Shown: positions 22,952-31,920, counted from the stretch's first letter. The stretch is 64,000 nt of DNA from Tumebacillus sp. BK434 (GCF_004340785.1 NZ_SLXS01000002.1:1-64000), one strand, 5' to 3'. A program made the numbers and translations. The notes: generated from the letters alone by a model not told the origin.

Positions 22952-24442
22952 GTGAACAACCCGAGACTGCAACAGCTCAGTGAAACCTGGCTGATCGAAG
23001 CAACGATTGACGACATGCAGCAAAGGATGGCAGATGGAACGGTCACCGCGCATGAGCTCGTGCTGATGTACCTCTGGCGCATCGCCGCGTATGACCAGCA
23101 GGGCCCGCAGCTAAAATCGGTGCTGGAGATCAACCCGGACGCGCTGCAGATCGCCGCAGCGCTCGATGCGGAGCGTAAGCGATCAGGTCCGCGCGGCCCG
23201 ATGCACGGCATTCCGGTGATCTTGAAAGACAACATCGACACCGCCGACAAAATGCACACGTCGGCCGGATCGCGGGCGCTGGCCGCTTCGATCGCGCCGG
23301 AGGATGCGTTTGTCGTCAAACAGCTTCGCGCCGCGGGCGCCGTGCTGCTCGGCAAAGCGAACATGACCGAGTGGGCGAACTTCATGGCGCACAACATGCC
23401 GACCGGCTACTCTTCGCGCGGCGGCCAGTCGCTCAACCCGTACGGCGCCACGTTCATGACCGGCGGTTCTTCGGCAGGCTCCGGCATCACGGTCGGCGCG
23501 AACTTGACGGCGGTGGCGGTCGGCACCGAGACGTCCGGCTCGATCTTGTCTCCGGCCAGCCAGAACTCGATCGTCGGCTTGAAACCGACCGTAGGCCTGA
23601 TCTCCCGCAGCGGCATCATCCCGCTCGCGCACAGCCAGGATACGGCCGGTCCGATGGCGCGCACCGTGCGCGACGCGGCGATCCTGCTCAACGCGCTGAC
23701 CGGCGTCGATGCGAACGACCCGATCACCGCCACGTCGGCCGAAGCGGCTCAGCACGACTACACCGCGTTTCTGAAAGCGGGCAGCCTGCAAGGTATCCGC
23801 TTGGGCGTGGCAACGCACATCATGACGCAATACGAATTGCCCGCCGAGAAAAAAGCGCTGATCGACGCGGCGCTGGATGTGTTGCGCGAGCTAGGAGCCG
23901 AAGTGTGCGAAGTCGAACTGCCCCACTTCGATCAGGACTGGAGCAGCTCGAAGACGTTTGTCCACGAGTTCAAGTCGGATCTTAACGCCTACCTGCACCG
24001 CTTGGGCCCGGCCGCGCCGATTCGCTCGCTGCAAGAGCTGATCGCCTTCAACGACGCCGATCCGGAGCGGATGCTGAAATACGGACAAGCCCATTTGATA
24101 GCGGCGGAAGCGACGAGCGGAACGCTGGTCGAGCCGGACTACATCCTCTCCCGGGAGCGCGACCTCTACTGGGCGAAAGAGGCCGGGCTCGATGCGATGA
24201 TGGCCGAGCACCGGCTCCATGCCTGGATCGCCCCGAACAACTGGGGGGCGATGTACCCGGCCATTGCCGGCTACCCGTCGATCACCGTCCCGGCCGGCTA
24301 TGTGCCGAGCGGCGAACCGGTCGGCGTCACCTTCTCCGCCGGTGCGTACAGCGAGCCGCTGCTGTTCCAACTCGCCTATGCGTACGAGCAGGCGACACAG
24401 CACCGCAAGGCGCCTGTGTTGGCCAAAGGGATAACAGAATAA
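22952..24442 (+). CDS. Amidase (amidase-signature family)
   Basis: A 496-residue amide hydrolase of the GatA/AS family. The catalytic triad is visible: Lys in PVILKDNIDTADKMHTSAGS, the cis-Ser and nucleophile Ser in TGGSSAGSG and VAVGTETSGSILSPAS. The Gly/Ser-rich block and the following GLKPTVGLISRSGIIPLAHSQDTAGPMARTV are typical. No gatB or gatC is adjacent, so it is a stand-alone amidase rather than the tRNA amidotransferase subunit. No signal peptide is seen. The substrate is unknown. Confidence 0.95.
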   Translation: MNNPRLQQLSETWLIEATIDDMQQRMADGTVTAHELVLMYLWRIAAYDQQGPQLKSVLEINPDALQIAAALDAERKRSGPRGPMHGIPVILKDNIDTADKMHTSAGSRALAASIAPEDAFVVKQLRAAGAVLLGKANMTEWANFMAHNMPTGYSSRGGQSLNPYGATFMTGGSSAGSGITVGANLTAVAVGTETSGSILSPASQNSIVGLKPTVGLISRSGIIPLAHSQDTAGPMARTVRDAAILLNALTGVDANDPITATSAEAAQHDYTAFLKAGSLQGIRLGVATHIMTQYELPAEKKALIDAALDVLRELGAEVCEVELPHFDQDWSSSKTFVHEFKSDLNAYLHRLGPAAPIRSLQELIAFNDADPERMLKYGQAHLIAAEATSGTLVEPDYILSRERDLYWAKEAGLDAMMAEHRLHAWIAPNNWGAMYPAIAGYPSITVPAGYVPSGEPVGVTFSAGAYSEPLLFQLAYAYEQATQHRKAPVLAKGITE

Positions 24443-24453
24443 GGGAATGACTG

Positions 24454-24494
24454 ACAAAAAGTCTCAATTGGACCGAGCAGTTGGGGCTTTTTTG
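24454..24494 (+). terminator. Intrinsic terminator
   Basis: AAAAAGTCTCAATTG pairs (with G-U pairs) with CAGTTGGGGCTTTTTT just after the amidase gene. Confidence 0.75.
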
Positions 24495-24555
24495 TCGCTA
24501 ATGTGCTATTATTTAAGTATGGTTTATCATTCATAATGAAAACTGGGTGAATTGA

Positions 24556-25788
24556 ATGTTGAAGTTCAATATCCTGTCGAAGATCATACTGATTGTACTT
24601 CCTTTTCTGTTGTTGTTTATGATCCTCTACGGCTATCTGCAGCATTCCCCGCCGTTGATGCTGGGGGCCGGGGTGCTGGCGATCCTGCTGGGGTTTCTGA
24701 CCTCGATCTTATATTCGCGGGCGCTGCGGGCGGAAGAACAGTCGCGCACGGCGAAAGAATATCTGGAATCTTTTATCAACCACACCACCGACGCGATCGG
24801 TGTTTTTGATCTGGACGGCAATCTTGTCCACGTCAACAAGGCCTCGGAAGTTATCTTCGGCTATTCGATCGAAGAGCAGTTGAACAAGAAAGTGCAGACC
24901 TTGCCCAGTGACGACTACCTCGAAGAGGTGCAGGCGATGCACCGCCATGTGCGGCGCGGCGGGGACATCTCTTCGTTCGAAACGGTGCGCAAACGCAAAG
25001 ACGGGCGGCTGCTCGACGTGTCGATCTCCTATTCGCCGATCCGCGACAAGGACGGCAACGTCGTCGCCTATGCCAACATCCTGCGCGACATCAGCGAGCG
25101 CAAGAAGACGGAAGAGCTCCTGCGCAACACGGAGAAGCTCTCCCTGATCGGGGAACTGGCCGCCGGTGTCGCGCACGAGATCAGAAACCCATTGGCATCG
25201 CTGCGCGGCTTCGTCCAGCTGATGAACGAGGACAAGGCGGCCAAGCACAGCCTCTACTACGGCATCATGCTGGAGGAGCTCGACCGGATCAATTTTATCG
25301 TCACCGAGCTGCTGATGCTCGGCAAGCCGCAAGCGGATCATTACCGGCTGAAACAGCCGCAGACGCTGGTCGAAGATGTGATGGCGCTGTTCAGCCCGGA
25401 AGCGTTGCTACACAATGTTCAAATTTTTGCGGAGTTCGAAGATAACCTTCCTATGGTAAAATGCGAAGAGACGCAGATCAAGCAAGTCTTTCTCAACCTG
25501 ATGAAAAATGCGGTCGAGGCGATGCAAGGCGGCGGGAAGGTGCTCATCAAGGTGTTCCGGCAAGATCAACATCGACTTGTCTTTCGTTTTATCGACGAGG
25601 GCAAAGGCATACCGGGCGAGATGCTGGAGCGTCTTGGCGAGCCGTTTTACACCACGAAAGACAAAGGCACCGGTCTCGGGCTGCTGGTGTCGTTTAAGAT
25701 CATCAAATACCACCAGGGCGCCGTCAGAATCGACAGCGTGGTGGACAAAGGCACGACGATCGATGTGATATTGCCGATTTCATTTTGA
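24556..25788 (+). CDS. Membrane sensor histidine kinase with PAS domain (orphan)
   Basis: A 410-residue kinase. Two hydrophobic helices (about 12-30 and 33-55) are followed by a PAS/PAC domain (about 70-190: YLESFINHTTDAIGVFDLDGNLVHVNKASEVIFGYS). Next is HisKA with phospho-acceptor His207 (GVAHEIRNPLASLRGF), then the HATPase domain with N (LMNMKNAVEAM-like LMKNAVEAM), G1 (DEGKGIPGEML) and G2 (KGTGLGLLVS) boxes. No response regulator is adjacent. This layout matches sporulation kinases (KinB/KinE types) that feed Spo0F, so a sporulation role is plausible but inferred. Confidence 0.92.
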   Translation: MLKFNILSKIILIVLPFLLLFMILYGYLQHSPPLMLGAGVLAILLGFLTSILYSRALRAEEQSRTAKEYLESFINHTTDAIGVFDLDGNLVHVNKASEVIFGYSIEEQLNKKVQTLPSDDYLEEVQAMHRHVRRGGDISSFETVRKRKDGRLLDVSISYSPIRDKDGNVVAYANILRDISERKKTEELLRNTEKLSLIGELAAGVAHEIRNPLASLRGFVQLMNEDKAAKHSLYYGIMLEELDRINFIVTELLMLGKPQADHYRLKQPQTLVEDVMALFSPEALLHNVQIFAEFEDNLPMVKCEETQIKQVFLNLMKNAVEAMQGGGKVLIKVFRQDQHRLVFRFIDEGKGIPGEMLERLGEPFYTTKDKGTGLGLLVSFKIIKYHQGAVRIDSVVDKGTTIDVILPISF

Positions 25789-25858
25789 TTCTCCGTCCAA
25801 AAAGGTGTAAGATATCGGGTTAGAGATCACACTATTTTGGAGATAGGAGGAACAGCTG

Positions 25859-26839
25859 ATGACCGAACAACAAGCACAACAACCTTATCGAGTCCTGCTC
25901 TTTTATAAATACGTCCATATCGACAACCCGGAGGAGTTCGCAGCTGAACACCTCGCCTGGTGCAAAGAGAACGGATTGCGCGGCCGCGTGCTGATCGCGA
26001 AGGAAGGCATCAACGGCACGGTGTCCGGCACCGTGGCGCAAGCGGAAGCCTATATGAAACAACTGACCAGCGACCCGCGCCTTGCGGATGTCGAGTTCAA
26101 GATCGACCCGGCCGAGCATCATGTGTTCCGCAAGATGTTTGTGCGCGCCCGCAAGGAGATCGTGACCTGGCGCCTCGAGGATGACGTCGATCCGAGTCAG
26201 GTGACCGGACGCCACTTGAAACCGCAGGAATGGCGCGAGGCGCTGCAGCAGGACGATGTGATCATCATCGACGGCCGCAACGACTACGAGTATGACATCG
26301 GCCATTTCAAAGGCGCGCTGCGCCCGGAAGTGAAGACGACCAAGGAGTTCCCGGAGTGGGTGCGCCAGAACCTGTCGGAGCACAAGGACAAGAAGATCCT
26401 GATGTACTGCACCGGCGGCATCCGCTGCGAGAAATTCTCCGGCTTCATGCTGCAGGAAGGCTTCCAAGACGTCAACCAGCTCGAAGGCGGGATCATCAAA
26501 TACTCCAAAGATCCGGAAGTTCAAGGCGACCTCTTTGATGGCAAATGCTATGTGTTTGACGAGCGCATCTCCGTGCCGATCAACCAGAAAGAAGACAAAG
26601 TGATCGCTACCTGCCACCACTGCGGCAAACCGGAAGACCGCTATGTGAACTGCGCCAACCCGTTCTGCCACCTCCAGCACGTCTGCTGCGAGGAGTGCGA
26701 GACGAAATTCCGCCGCTCCTGCTCCGACGAATGCCGCGAGCATCCGGCGAACCGCTATGACCTCGACAATGAGATTCTCAAACAGCGCGAAGAAGAGTAT
26801 CGCCTGGAGAAAGAGCAGGCGCTGCAAAACAATCGATAA
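25859..26839 (+). CDS. trhO: tRNA U34 hydroxylase TrhO (rhodanese family)
   Basis: A 326-residue protein of the YceA/YbfQ family that makes 5-hydroxyuridine at tRNA position 34 using O2. It has an N-terminal domain (VLLFYKYVHIDNPEEFAAEH; KEGINGTVSGT), then a rhodanese domain with Cys184 in YCTGGIRCEKFSGFML. A C-terminal Cys-rich region follows (CHHCGKPEDRYVNCANPFCHLQHVCCEECE). The length matches the family. ATG 25859 follows ATAGGAGGAACAGCTG. Confidence 0.95.
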   Translation: MTEQQAQQPYRVLLFYKYVHIDNPEEFAAEHLAWCKENGLRGRVLIAKEGINGTVSGTVAQAEAYMKQLTSDPRLADVEFKIDPAEHHVFRKMFVRARKEIVTWRLEDDVDPSQVTGRHLKPQEWREALQQDDVIIIDGRNDYEYDIGHFKGALRPEVKTTKEFPEWVRQNLSEHKDKKILMYCTGGIRCEKFSGFMLQEGFQDVNQLEGGIIKYSKDPEVQGDLFDGKCYVFDERISVPINQKEDKVIATCHHCGKPEDRYVNCANPFCHLQHVCCEECETKFRRSCSDECREHPANRYDLDNEILKQREEEYRLEKEQALQNNR

Positions 26840-26844
26840 CGAAG

Positions 26845-26876
26845 AAAAGGGAAGCGAGCGATCGCTTCCCTTTTTT
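26845..26876. terminator. Bidirectional terminator
   Basis: 13-bp arms AAAAGGGAAGCGA/TCGCTTCCCTTTT with a 4-nt loop and further T run. It lies between trhO and the convergent MFS gene. Confidence 0.93.
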
Positions 26877-28108
26877 CATGCGGAGAGGCCGAAGTTGTTT
26901 GGCTTGGGACGGCGCGTTTTCTTGTGCAGGGTGAAGCAGAGCACCGCGACGCCGCAAAGGGCGGTCATCGAGAGCAGCAGTCCGCCGGGCGCCAACTGCT
27001 CGTAGAGAAACGCGCCGAGCAGCGGCCCGATCATCCGGCCGATCGACTGGCCGCTCATCGCGATGCCTTGGAACAGCCCTTCCCGCCCGCGCACAGCGAG
27101 CTCGCTGGCCAGGGACGGGACGCCCGGCCAGACCAGCATTTCGCCGACCGTCAGGATCATCATGCCGACGACCAGCGCGCCGTAGGAGACGGAGCAGGTG
27201 ACGAGCAGCATCGCCAGCACGAACCACAAGGCGCCGATGACGATCTGCGCGTGCAGGCTCAACGCGAACCGCTTGATCGCCCAGGCCAGCACCGGCTGCA
27301 TCGCAACGATCACAAAGCCGTTGACCGTCCACAAAAAACTGTAAGCCGGCATCGAGAAACCTAAGAGCTGGATGTACGCAGGAATCGTGGTCTGCCATTG
27401 AATGTAAGCGACGACGAGAATGGTCAGGCCGAGGACGAGCATGCCAAGCGTCACCCAGACCTGCACCGGTACCCGCTCCGGACCGGCTTGTACCGGGTCG
27501 GCCGCTGTGTCCTTGCGCGGCTGTTGTGCCTGCTGCAGGTGGTGACTCTTCACGACCGCCATGAACAGGAACAGGAAGCAGACATAGGTCAAAGCGTTGC
27601 CCCAGAAGGCGTAGGAGAACGAAAGCGATGCTAAAAGTCCGCCGGACGCCGCTCCGACTGCAACCCCGAGGTTGTTTGCCACGTATATAAGATTGACGGC
27701 ACGGCGTCCGCCCTCCGGCCAGACGGCCAAGGCGACGGCACGCTGGATCGGCCAGTAGATGCCGTTGCAGAAGCCCAGGAGAGTCTGCAGCGCCATGTAC
27801 AGATAAAAGTTGGTCGTCGAGCCCATCAGGATCAGCAGCACGATGGACGCGACCACGGCGAGGATCATCGTCTTGCGCCCGCTCCAGCGGTCGAACAGCA
27901 TGCCGCCGGCCAGATTCCCAACCAGGCAAGCCGTATATTGAAGCAACAGCACGACGCCGGCCATCGCCAGCGTCTGTCCGAGCGCCTGATGCACGTACGT
28001 CGTCGTCAAAGGCCAGAAGAACGATTCCCCGACCGACGACACGACCACGCCAAACGACATCAGCCAGATGATGCGCGGGTAAGCCCGCAAAGCAGCGAAC
28101 ATCTTCAT
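26876..28108 (-). CDS. MFS transporter
   Basis: A 410-residue protein with 12 predicted helices. The loop 2-3 motif A is GNLAGGMLFDRWSGRKTMI. It belongs to the DHA-type major facilitator exporters; the closest general type is the YttB/MdfA-like group (uncertain). The basic C-terminus is KKTRRPKPN. The substrate is unknown. ATG 28108 follows AGGAGGATG. Confidence 0.9.
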   Translation of the reverse strand: MKMFAALRAYPRIIWLMSFGVVVSSVGESFFWPLTTTYVHQALGQTLAMAGVVLLLQYTACLVGNLAGGMLFDRWSGRKTMILAVVASIVLLILMGSTTNFYLYMALQTLLGFCNGIYWPIQRAVALAVWPEGGRRAVNLIYVANNLGVAVGAASGGLLASLSFSYAFWGNALTYVCFLFLFMAVVKSHHLQQAQQPRKDTAADPVQAGPERVPVQVWVTLGMLVLGLTILVVAYIQWQTTIPAYIQLLGFSMPAYSFLWTVNGFVIVAMQPVLAWAIKRFALSLHAQIVIGALWFVLAMLLVTCSVSYGALVVGMMILTVGEMLVWPGVPSLASELAVRGREGLFQGIAMSGQSIGRMIGPLLGAFLYEQLAPGGLLLSMTALCGVAVLCFTLHKKTRRPKPNNFGLSA

Positions 28109-28219
28109 CCTCCTTCTACTCTTGCAGCAGTCCGCAAGCTGTTCCCATTATCGCAAATTTTCATGAACTCTGGTAGCGAGCTGTGCGGAGATGGGAGAAG
28201 ATGGGAGAAGAAGAACCGG

Positions 28220-28309
28220 ATGAAGCTGAAACAAGACATCATCATCGACAACTCGGACGCCAAGAGAAAGAAGAAGCGACGCTACCTGCAGGCAAGACGC
28301 ACAATCTGA
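28220..28309 (+). CDS. Possible 29-residue basic peptide
   Basis: ATG 28220 to TGA 28307 encodes MKLKQDIIIDN followed by a Lys/Arg-rich tail (RKKKRRYLQARR). Only a loose GGGAGAAG lies upstream. It directly precedes the 62-residue basic repeat protein, so the two might form a tiny operon. The evidence is weak. Confidence 0.3.
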   Translation: MKLKQDIIIDNSDAKRKKKRRYLQARRTI

Positions 28310-28325
28310 GAGGGGACTTCCATCC

Positions 28326-28514
28326 ATGGGTTTGTTTAAAGCGATCATCCGTTCCTTGCTGGGTTCTAAGCATCACCGTCACTACAGCTCTTCCGATTAC
28401 AAGCGCAGGCACGGCTACAAAAAGTACAGCTCGTCCGACTACAAAAAGCACGGCGGCTACGGCCACAAGCACTACAAGAAGAAATTCACCTCGATCGGCT
28501 TCTTCAGCTCGTAA
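28326..28514 (+). CDS. Small Lys/His/Tyr-rich repeat protein
   Basis: A 62-residue protein. A short hydrophobic opening (MGLFKAIIRSLLG) is followed by imperfect repeats of YSSSDYKxxHGYKK (twice) and GYGHKHYKKKF. GAGAGGGGAC lies before ATG 28326, and a clear terminator follows. The composition resembles small spore-coat or matrix-type proteins of spore formers, which is an inference. No known family was recognised. Confidence 0.65.
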   Translation: MGLFKAIIRSLLGSKHHRHYSSSDYKRRHGYKKYSSSDYKKHGGYGHKHYKKKFTSIGFFSS

Positions 28515-28520
28515 GCTCGC

Positions 28521-28561
28521 AAAAGAAAACAAGGTGCCATTACGGCGCCTTGTTTTCTTTT
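28521..28561. terminator. Bidirectional terminator
   Basis: AAAAGAAAACAAGG...CCTTGTTTTCTTTT arms with an inner GTGCC/GGCGC stem, between the repeat protein and the DUF3231 gene. Confidence 0.9.
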
Positions 28562-28577
28562 GCGTGGAGCGGCAACT

Positions 28578-29126
28578 TTAGTCCTGCGGGCGACCGGGCG
28601 GATTGTAGGCGGGCGGCACTTTCAGCCAGCCGCGCTGTTTCATCACGGCGCGCAGGGTGGTGCCGTAGACGATCTTTTGCCCGAGAAACTGGGTGAACAT
28701 GATGCCGAAGTCGACGCGCACCGCTTCGGAGATCGCTTTGGCACAGGCGATGATCGAGAAGGCGATCTTCAGCGACAAGGCGTTGGCGATCTCATAGTCG
28801 GTCTGTTTGACGCCGGGCGGGATGTCTTCCTGGCGGCACTTCGGCACTTGTTCCAGCATCGGAGGCAGCGGAATACCTTCGTCGATCATAAAGGCTTGCA
28901 GTTTGCTTTTCTGGATCTCGACCAGTTCCAGCTCTTCATGGATCGCGCTGCTGAGGTCTTCGTCACTCGTCATATTTAACGCCTGCTGCGAGACGCTGAG
29001 CGCATCGCCGAGATAGGCCAGATAGGCCCAGCAATTGCCGACTTCCAGCACGTGCAAGGGCGGTTTGGGGTCGTCATCGATCAGGGCTTTCAGCGCATTT
29101 GCGACAGCTTCCATGATGTCAGCCAT
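28578..29126 (-). CDS. DUF3231 family protein
   Basis: A 182-residue, mostly helical protein. Supporting features are a helical N-terminal half, LQAFMIDEGIPLPP in the middle, and ISEAVRVDFGIMFTQFLGQKI with GTTLRAVMKQRGWLKVPPAYNPPG at the C-terminus. This tail is typical of the DUF3231/coat protein F-like group in Bacillales. Usual members carry two such units; this one has a single unit. A spore-coat link is plausible but unproven. Confidence 0.75.
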   Translation of the reverse strand: MADIMEAVANALKALIDDDPKPPLHVLEVGNCWAYLAYLGDALSVSQQALNMTSDEDLSSAIHEELELVEIQKSKLQAFMIDEGIPLPPMLEQVPKCRQEDIPPGVKQTDYEIANALSLKIAFSIIACAKAISEAVRVDFGIMFTQFLGQKIVYGTTLRAVMKQRGWLKVPPAYNPPGRPQD

Positions 29127-29174
29127 GTGTGAGCCTCCAAGAAAAATAGGTTGTTGCCTTTAGAATGAACGAAA

Positions 29175-29198
29175 AAGCGACCTCTTATGAGGTCGCTT
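29175..29198 (-). terminator. Terminator overlapping the CNNM-type gene stop
   Basis: AAGCGACCTC/GAGGTCGCTT 10-bp arms with a 4-nt loop, followed by TTTTTC on the minus strand. The gene's stop codon lies within the loop side. Confidence 0.85.
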
Positions 29199-30528
29199 CC
29201 TGAATTGGACAGATTTTCACACGCACGATGCGGTGCGATTCCATCTTTTCAATTTTGAACTCGAAGCCTTCGTACTGCACGGTGTCGCCGACTTTCGGCT
29301 CTTTGCCGAGCAGGGTGTAGATCAGGCCGCTCAGCGTGTCGACTTCTTCGTGCTCGATCTTCGTGCCGAGCAGGTCCTGGACTTCTTCGAGGATCAGGCG
29401 CCCTTCGACGGAGTAGCCTTGCTCCGGCAGGTAGACGATCGGCGGCTGCTCGTTGTCGTACTCATCCTGAATCTCGCCGACCAGCTCTTCGATGATGTCT
29501 TCCATCGTGATCATCCCGGCCGTGCCGCCGTATTCGTCGACGACGATGGCGAGCTGCGATCTGTTCTTCTGCATCTGCTTCATCACGCTTGAGATCTCCG
29601 TCGATTCGGAGATGAAGGTGACTTTGCGCAGCATGCGGCGCAGCTCGAACTGCTCGCCGCGCTTGAATTTGATGAACAGGTCTTTCAGGTTGAGGAAGCC
29701 GATGATGTTGTCCTTGTCCCCGTCGATGACCGGGTAGCGGGTCAACTGTTCCTCTTCGACCTTCGCCAAGATCTCTTCCAGCGTGTCATCGACGCTGACC
29801 GCCACGATGTCGATGCGCGGCACCATGATGTCGCGGGCGATGCGCGAGGCGAAGTCGAACACGTTTTCAAACAGGACTTTCTCCGTCTGGTCGATCAAGC
29901 CGCTGCGGTGGGACTGCGAGACGAGAATGCGGATCTCATCTTCCGTATGCGCCGCTTCCGCCTCCGAAGCCGGTTCGAGGCCGATCAGCTTGAGCAGCCA
30001 GTTGGCCGTCCCGTTCAGCACCCAGATGAACGGGTACATGATCTTATGAAACCAGATCAGCGGTGTCGCAATATTTAAAACCGTTCCTTCCGATTTCTGA
30101 ATCGCAATAGATTTTGGCGCGAGCTCCCCGAGCACGATGTGCAGGAAGGTGATGATCGCAAACGCGATGATAAACGCGACGGTGTGAATGGCGATCGCCG
30201 GTACCCCGATCTGCGACAACGGTCCTTCGATCAGGTGCGCGATCGCCGGCTCCCCGATCCAGCCGAGACCCAGCGAGGCCAGCGTGATCCCGAGTTGGCA
30301 GGCGGACAGATAGGCATCGAGATTCGATACCAGCTTCTGCGCCACCAGCGCGCGCTTGTTGCCTTCCATCACCAACTGCTGGATCCGGCTCTCCCGGATT
30401 TTGACCATCGCAAACTCAGCAGCTACGAAAAATCCATTGAGAAACACAAGAAACACTACAAGAAACAGATTAAAGGTCGTGTCTAAGACTGTACTGTCCA
30501 ACGAATCGTCCCGATAACGGGACTCCAC
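29185..30528 (-). CDS. CNNM/HlyC-CorC family membrane protein
   Basis: A 447-residue protein. An N-terminal DUF21/CNNM membrane domain has four helices (about 15-200; FLNGFFVAAEFAMVKIRESRIQQL near the start). A CBS pair follows (VPRIDIVAVSVDDTLEEIL; FISESTEISSVMKQMQ), then a CorC_HlyC domain (EDIIEELVGEIQDEYD; GYSVEGRLILEEVQDLL). Relatives are Mg2+ transporters such as B. subtilis MpfA (YhdP), which exports Mg2+. GTG 30528 overlaps AGGAGG, so the true start may lie slightly downstream. Confidence 0.9.
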   Translation of the reverse strand: MESRYRDDSLDSTVLDTTFNLFLVVFLVFLNGFFVAAEFAMVKIRESRIQQLVMEGNKRALVAQKLVSNLDAYLSACQLGITLASLGLGWIGEPAIAHLIEGPLSQIGVPAIAIHTVAFIIAFAIITFLHIVLGELAPKSIAIQKSEGTVLNIATPLIWFHKIMYPFIWVLNGTANWLLKLIGLEPASEAEAAHTEDEIRILVSQSHRSGLIDQTEKVLFENVFDFASRIARDIMVPRIDIVAVSVDDTLEEILAKVEEEQLTRYPVIDGDKDNIIGFLNLKDLFIKFKRGEQFELRRMLRKVTFISESTEISSVMKQMQKNRSQLAIVVDEYGGTAGMITMEDIIEELVGEIQDEYDNEQPPIVYLPEQGYSVEGRLILEEVQDLLGTKIEHEEVDTLSGLIYTLLGKEPKVGDTVQYEGFEFKIEKMESHRIVRVKICPIQEATS

Positions 30529-30539
30529 CTCCTAAGAAT

Positions 30540-31418
30540 TCAGATAGTTTTATTATATCGTATTTTGCTATCTGAATTGTGAACTTTAGATGACAGGGAG
30601 CGGGCAGCTTGCAAATCGCTGCGCAGCTCCGCGCTGTTTTCATAAGGTGGATCGATTTGAATCAGGCGCCGAATCAGCCGTTGCGTCGCCGGGTGCAAGT
30701 CGAGCTCCTCTTCCCACGTCGCTTGCTCATCCGCTTGTTCGGAGGCGGTAAACGTCGTGTAGAGCAGGAACAGCAAAAAGTGTCCGAGGCCCCAATAGTC
30801 GCTTTTGAACGCCACTTCGCGCTTGACTTGTTTTTCCCATACATACGCGCCGAGATCTTCTTCGATGTAGGTGGCCGGGTCGCCGAGATAGCGGGCGAGG
30901 CCGAAGTCGATCAGATGCAGGCGGCCGTTTTGCAAGATGACATTCGGAATCCGGATGTCGCGGTGCACCAGTCGCTTTCGGTGCAGATAGTCGACGATGT
31001 CGAGCAGCTCCAGGATCACCTGCAGCGCCTCCGGCTCGCACATCGTGCGCCCTTCGTCAAAGATCAGGTCTTCCAGATTGCGTCCGCTCACATGTTCCAT
31101 CGCGAAAAAAAGCTGCCGTTCGTGTGTGAAGCGGTCGAGCAGCTTGGGGATCTGCGGGTGGTCGAGCGCTTGCAGCACCTTGATCTCATAGTCGTACAGA
31201 GGCTGCCCCTTGTTGCTGCCGAGCTTGCTTGGGCGCACCTGTTTCAGCACGCAGCGTCTGTTCGCCTCGGCATCCCGGCAGAGATAGGTGATGCCGTAGC
31301 TGCCCATGCCGAGCACCGCTTCGATCGTATAGCGCCCGTGAATCACCGTGCCCGCCGCATACGGGCGGTCGACCAGCCGCGCATAGACGCCTTGCCACCA
31401 TGCTTTCAGTCTTCGCAT
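30540..31418 (-). CDS. Serine/threonine protein kinase (soluble)
   Basis: A 292-residue Hanks-type kinase: Gly loop VLGMGSYGITYL, Lys in RRCVLKQVRP, catalytic loop LVHRDIRIPNVIL, DFG in LIDFGLARYLG, and the F-helix Asp in SDYWGLGHFLL. It lacks PASTA repeats and a membrane helix, so it is not the PrkC type; it is closest to the small YrzF-like kinases. ATG 31418 follows AGAGGTGAAG (GTG 31427 is an alternative). It sits 11 bases upstream of the CNNM-type gene start region on the same strand and may be co-transcribed with it. Confidence 0.9.
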   Translation of the reverse strand: MRRLKAWWQGVYARLVDRPYAAGTVIHGRYTIEAVLGMGSYGITYLCRDAEANRRCVLKQVRPSKLGSNKGQPLYDYEIKVLQALDHPQIPKLLDRFTHERQLFFAMEHVSGRNLEDLIFDEGRTMCEPEALQVILELLDIVDYLHRKRLVHRDIRIPNVILQNGRLHLIDFGLARYLGDPATYIEEDLGAYVWEKQVKREVAFKSDYWGLGHFLLFLLYTTFTASEQADEQATWEEELDLHPATQRLIRRLIQIDPPYENSAELRSDLQAARSLSSKVHNSDSKIRYNKTI

Positions 31419-31530
31419 CCGCTTCACCTCTAGTCTTTCTAGTTATCTCTTATTGTATCACGGTACAAGCCGTGCCTGTCCCTCTCAATCCTGCGTATGA
31501 TGCTAGAAAGAGAAAGGAAGGTGAACCCAG

Positions 31531-31701
31531 ATGGTGATCAGGATCAAGACGATCTCCGGCGGCAACGTGATCTTCGGCAATGTCGGCAGCATCAACTCGA
31601 ATTCGGCCGAGACGACGGCGTCCGGTTCGGGCGGCGGTGTGACGGGGGACGGGGCGGCTACGTACAATGGGACGAGCAGTACGAAGATGACGAAAACGTA
31701 A
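31531..31701 (+). CDS. Small protein resembling GerP-type spore proteins
   Basis: A 56-residue product, MVIRIKTISGGNVIFGNVGSI then Ser/Asn/Thr/Gly-rich sequence (NSNSAETTASGSGGG). The V.FGNVG...NS.S.T..G.G pattern resembles the short GerPA/GerPF proteins of the inner spore coat. The match is by eye and low in information. GGAAGGTG precedes ATG 31531, and a strong terminator follows. Confidence 0.6.
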   Translation: MVIRIKTISGGNVIFGNVGSINSNSAETTASGSGGGVTGDGAATYNGTSSTKMTKT

Positions 31702-31705
31702 AAAT

Positions 31706-31734
31706 GGCCCTTCCTCTCTCGCAAAGGAAGGGCC
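31706..31734. terminator. Intrinsic terminator
   Basis: 10-bp arms GGCCCTTCCT/AGGAAGGGCC follow the small GerP-like gene. On the minus strand the 3' arm is followed by ATTTTTACG. Confidence 0.85.
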
Positions 31735-31824
31735 CAACATTGGGGAGGGATGCATCTATATTGTTAATGAGACGCATGGCCTCAGTAACAAACCTGATCA
31801 AACGTACATCGAACAAATCAAGAA

Positions 31825-31880
31825 AGCCCGGAGGGACAGGTCAACTTGTACGCTACAAGTGAAATCTGTCCCTCCGGGCT
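31825..31880 (-). terminator. Long hairpin after the guanine aptamer (expression platform)
   Basis: Perfect 15-bp arms (31825-31839 and 31866-31880) surround a second stem ACTTGTA/TACAAGT. On the minus strand it is followed by TTTCTTGATTTGTT. It should terminate the riboswitch transcript. Confidence 0.8.
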
Positions 31881-31920
31881 GGTTGCATGTGTAAACAGCC
31901 TGAAGCGGGATCTGCTCTCA

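Noticed and set aside
31503-31724. 73-residue minus-strand hydrophobic frame after the guanine riboswitch as its target
   Set aside because: It is the exact antisense of the small GerP-like gene with its own ribosome site and terminator, and starts inside a terminator arm.
31797-31862. Plus-strand small frame MRRMASVTNLIKR... ending in the hairpin
   Set aside because: It has no ribosome site and runs through the riboswitch terminator on the opposite strand; coding potential is not supported.
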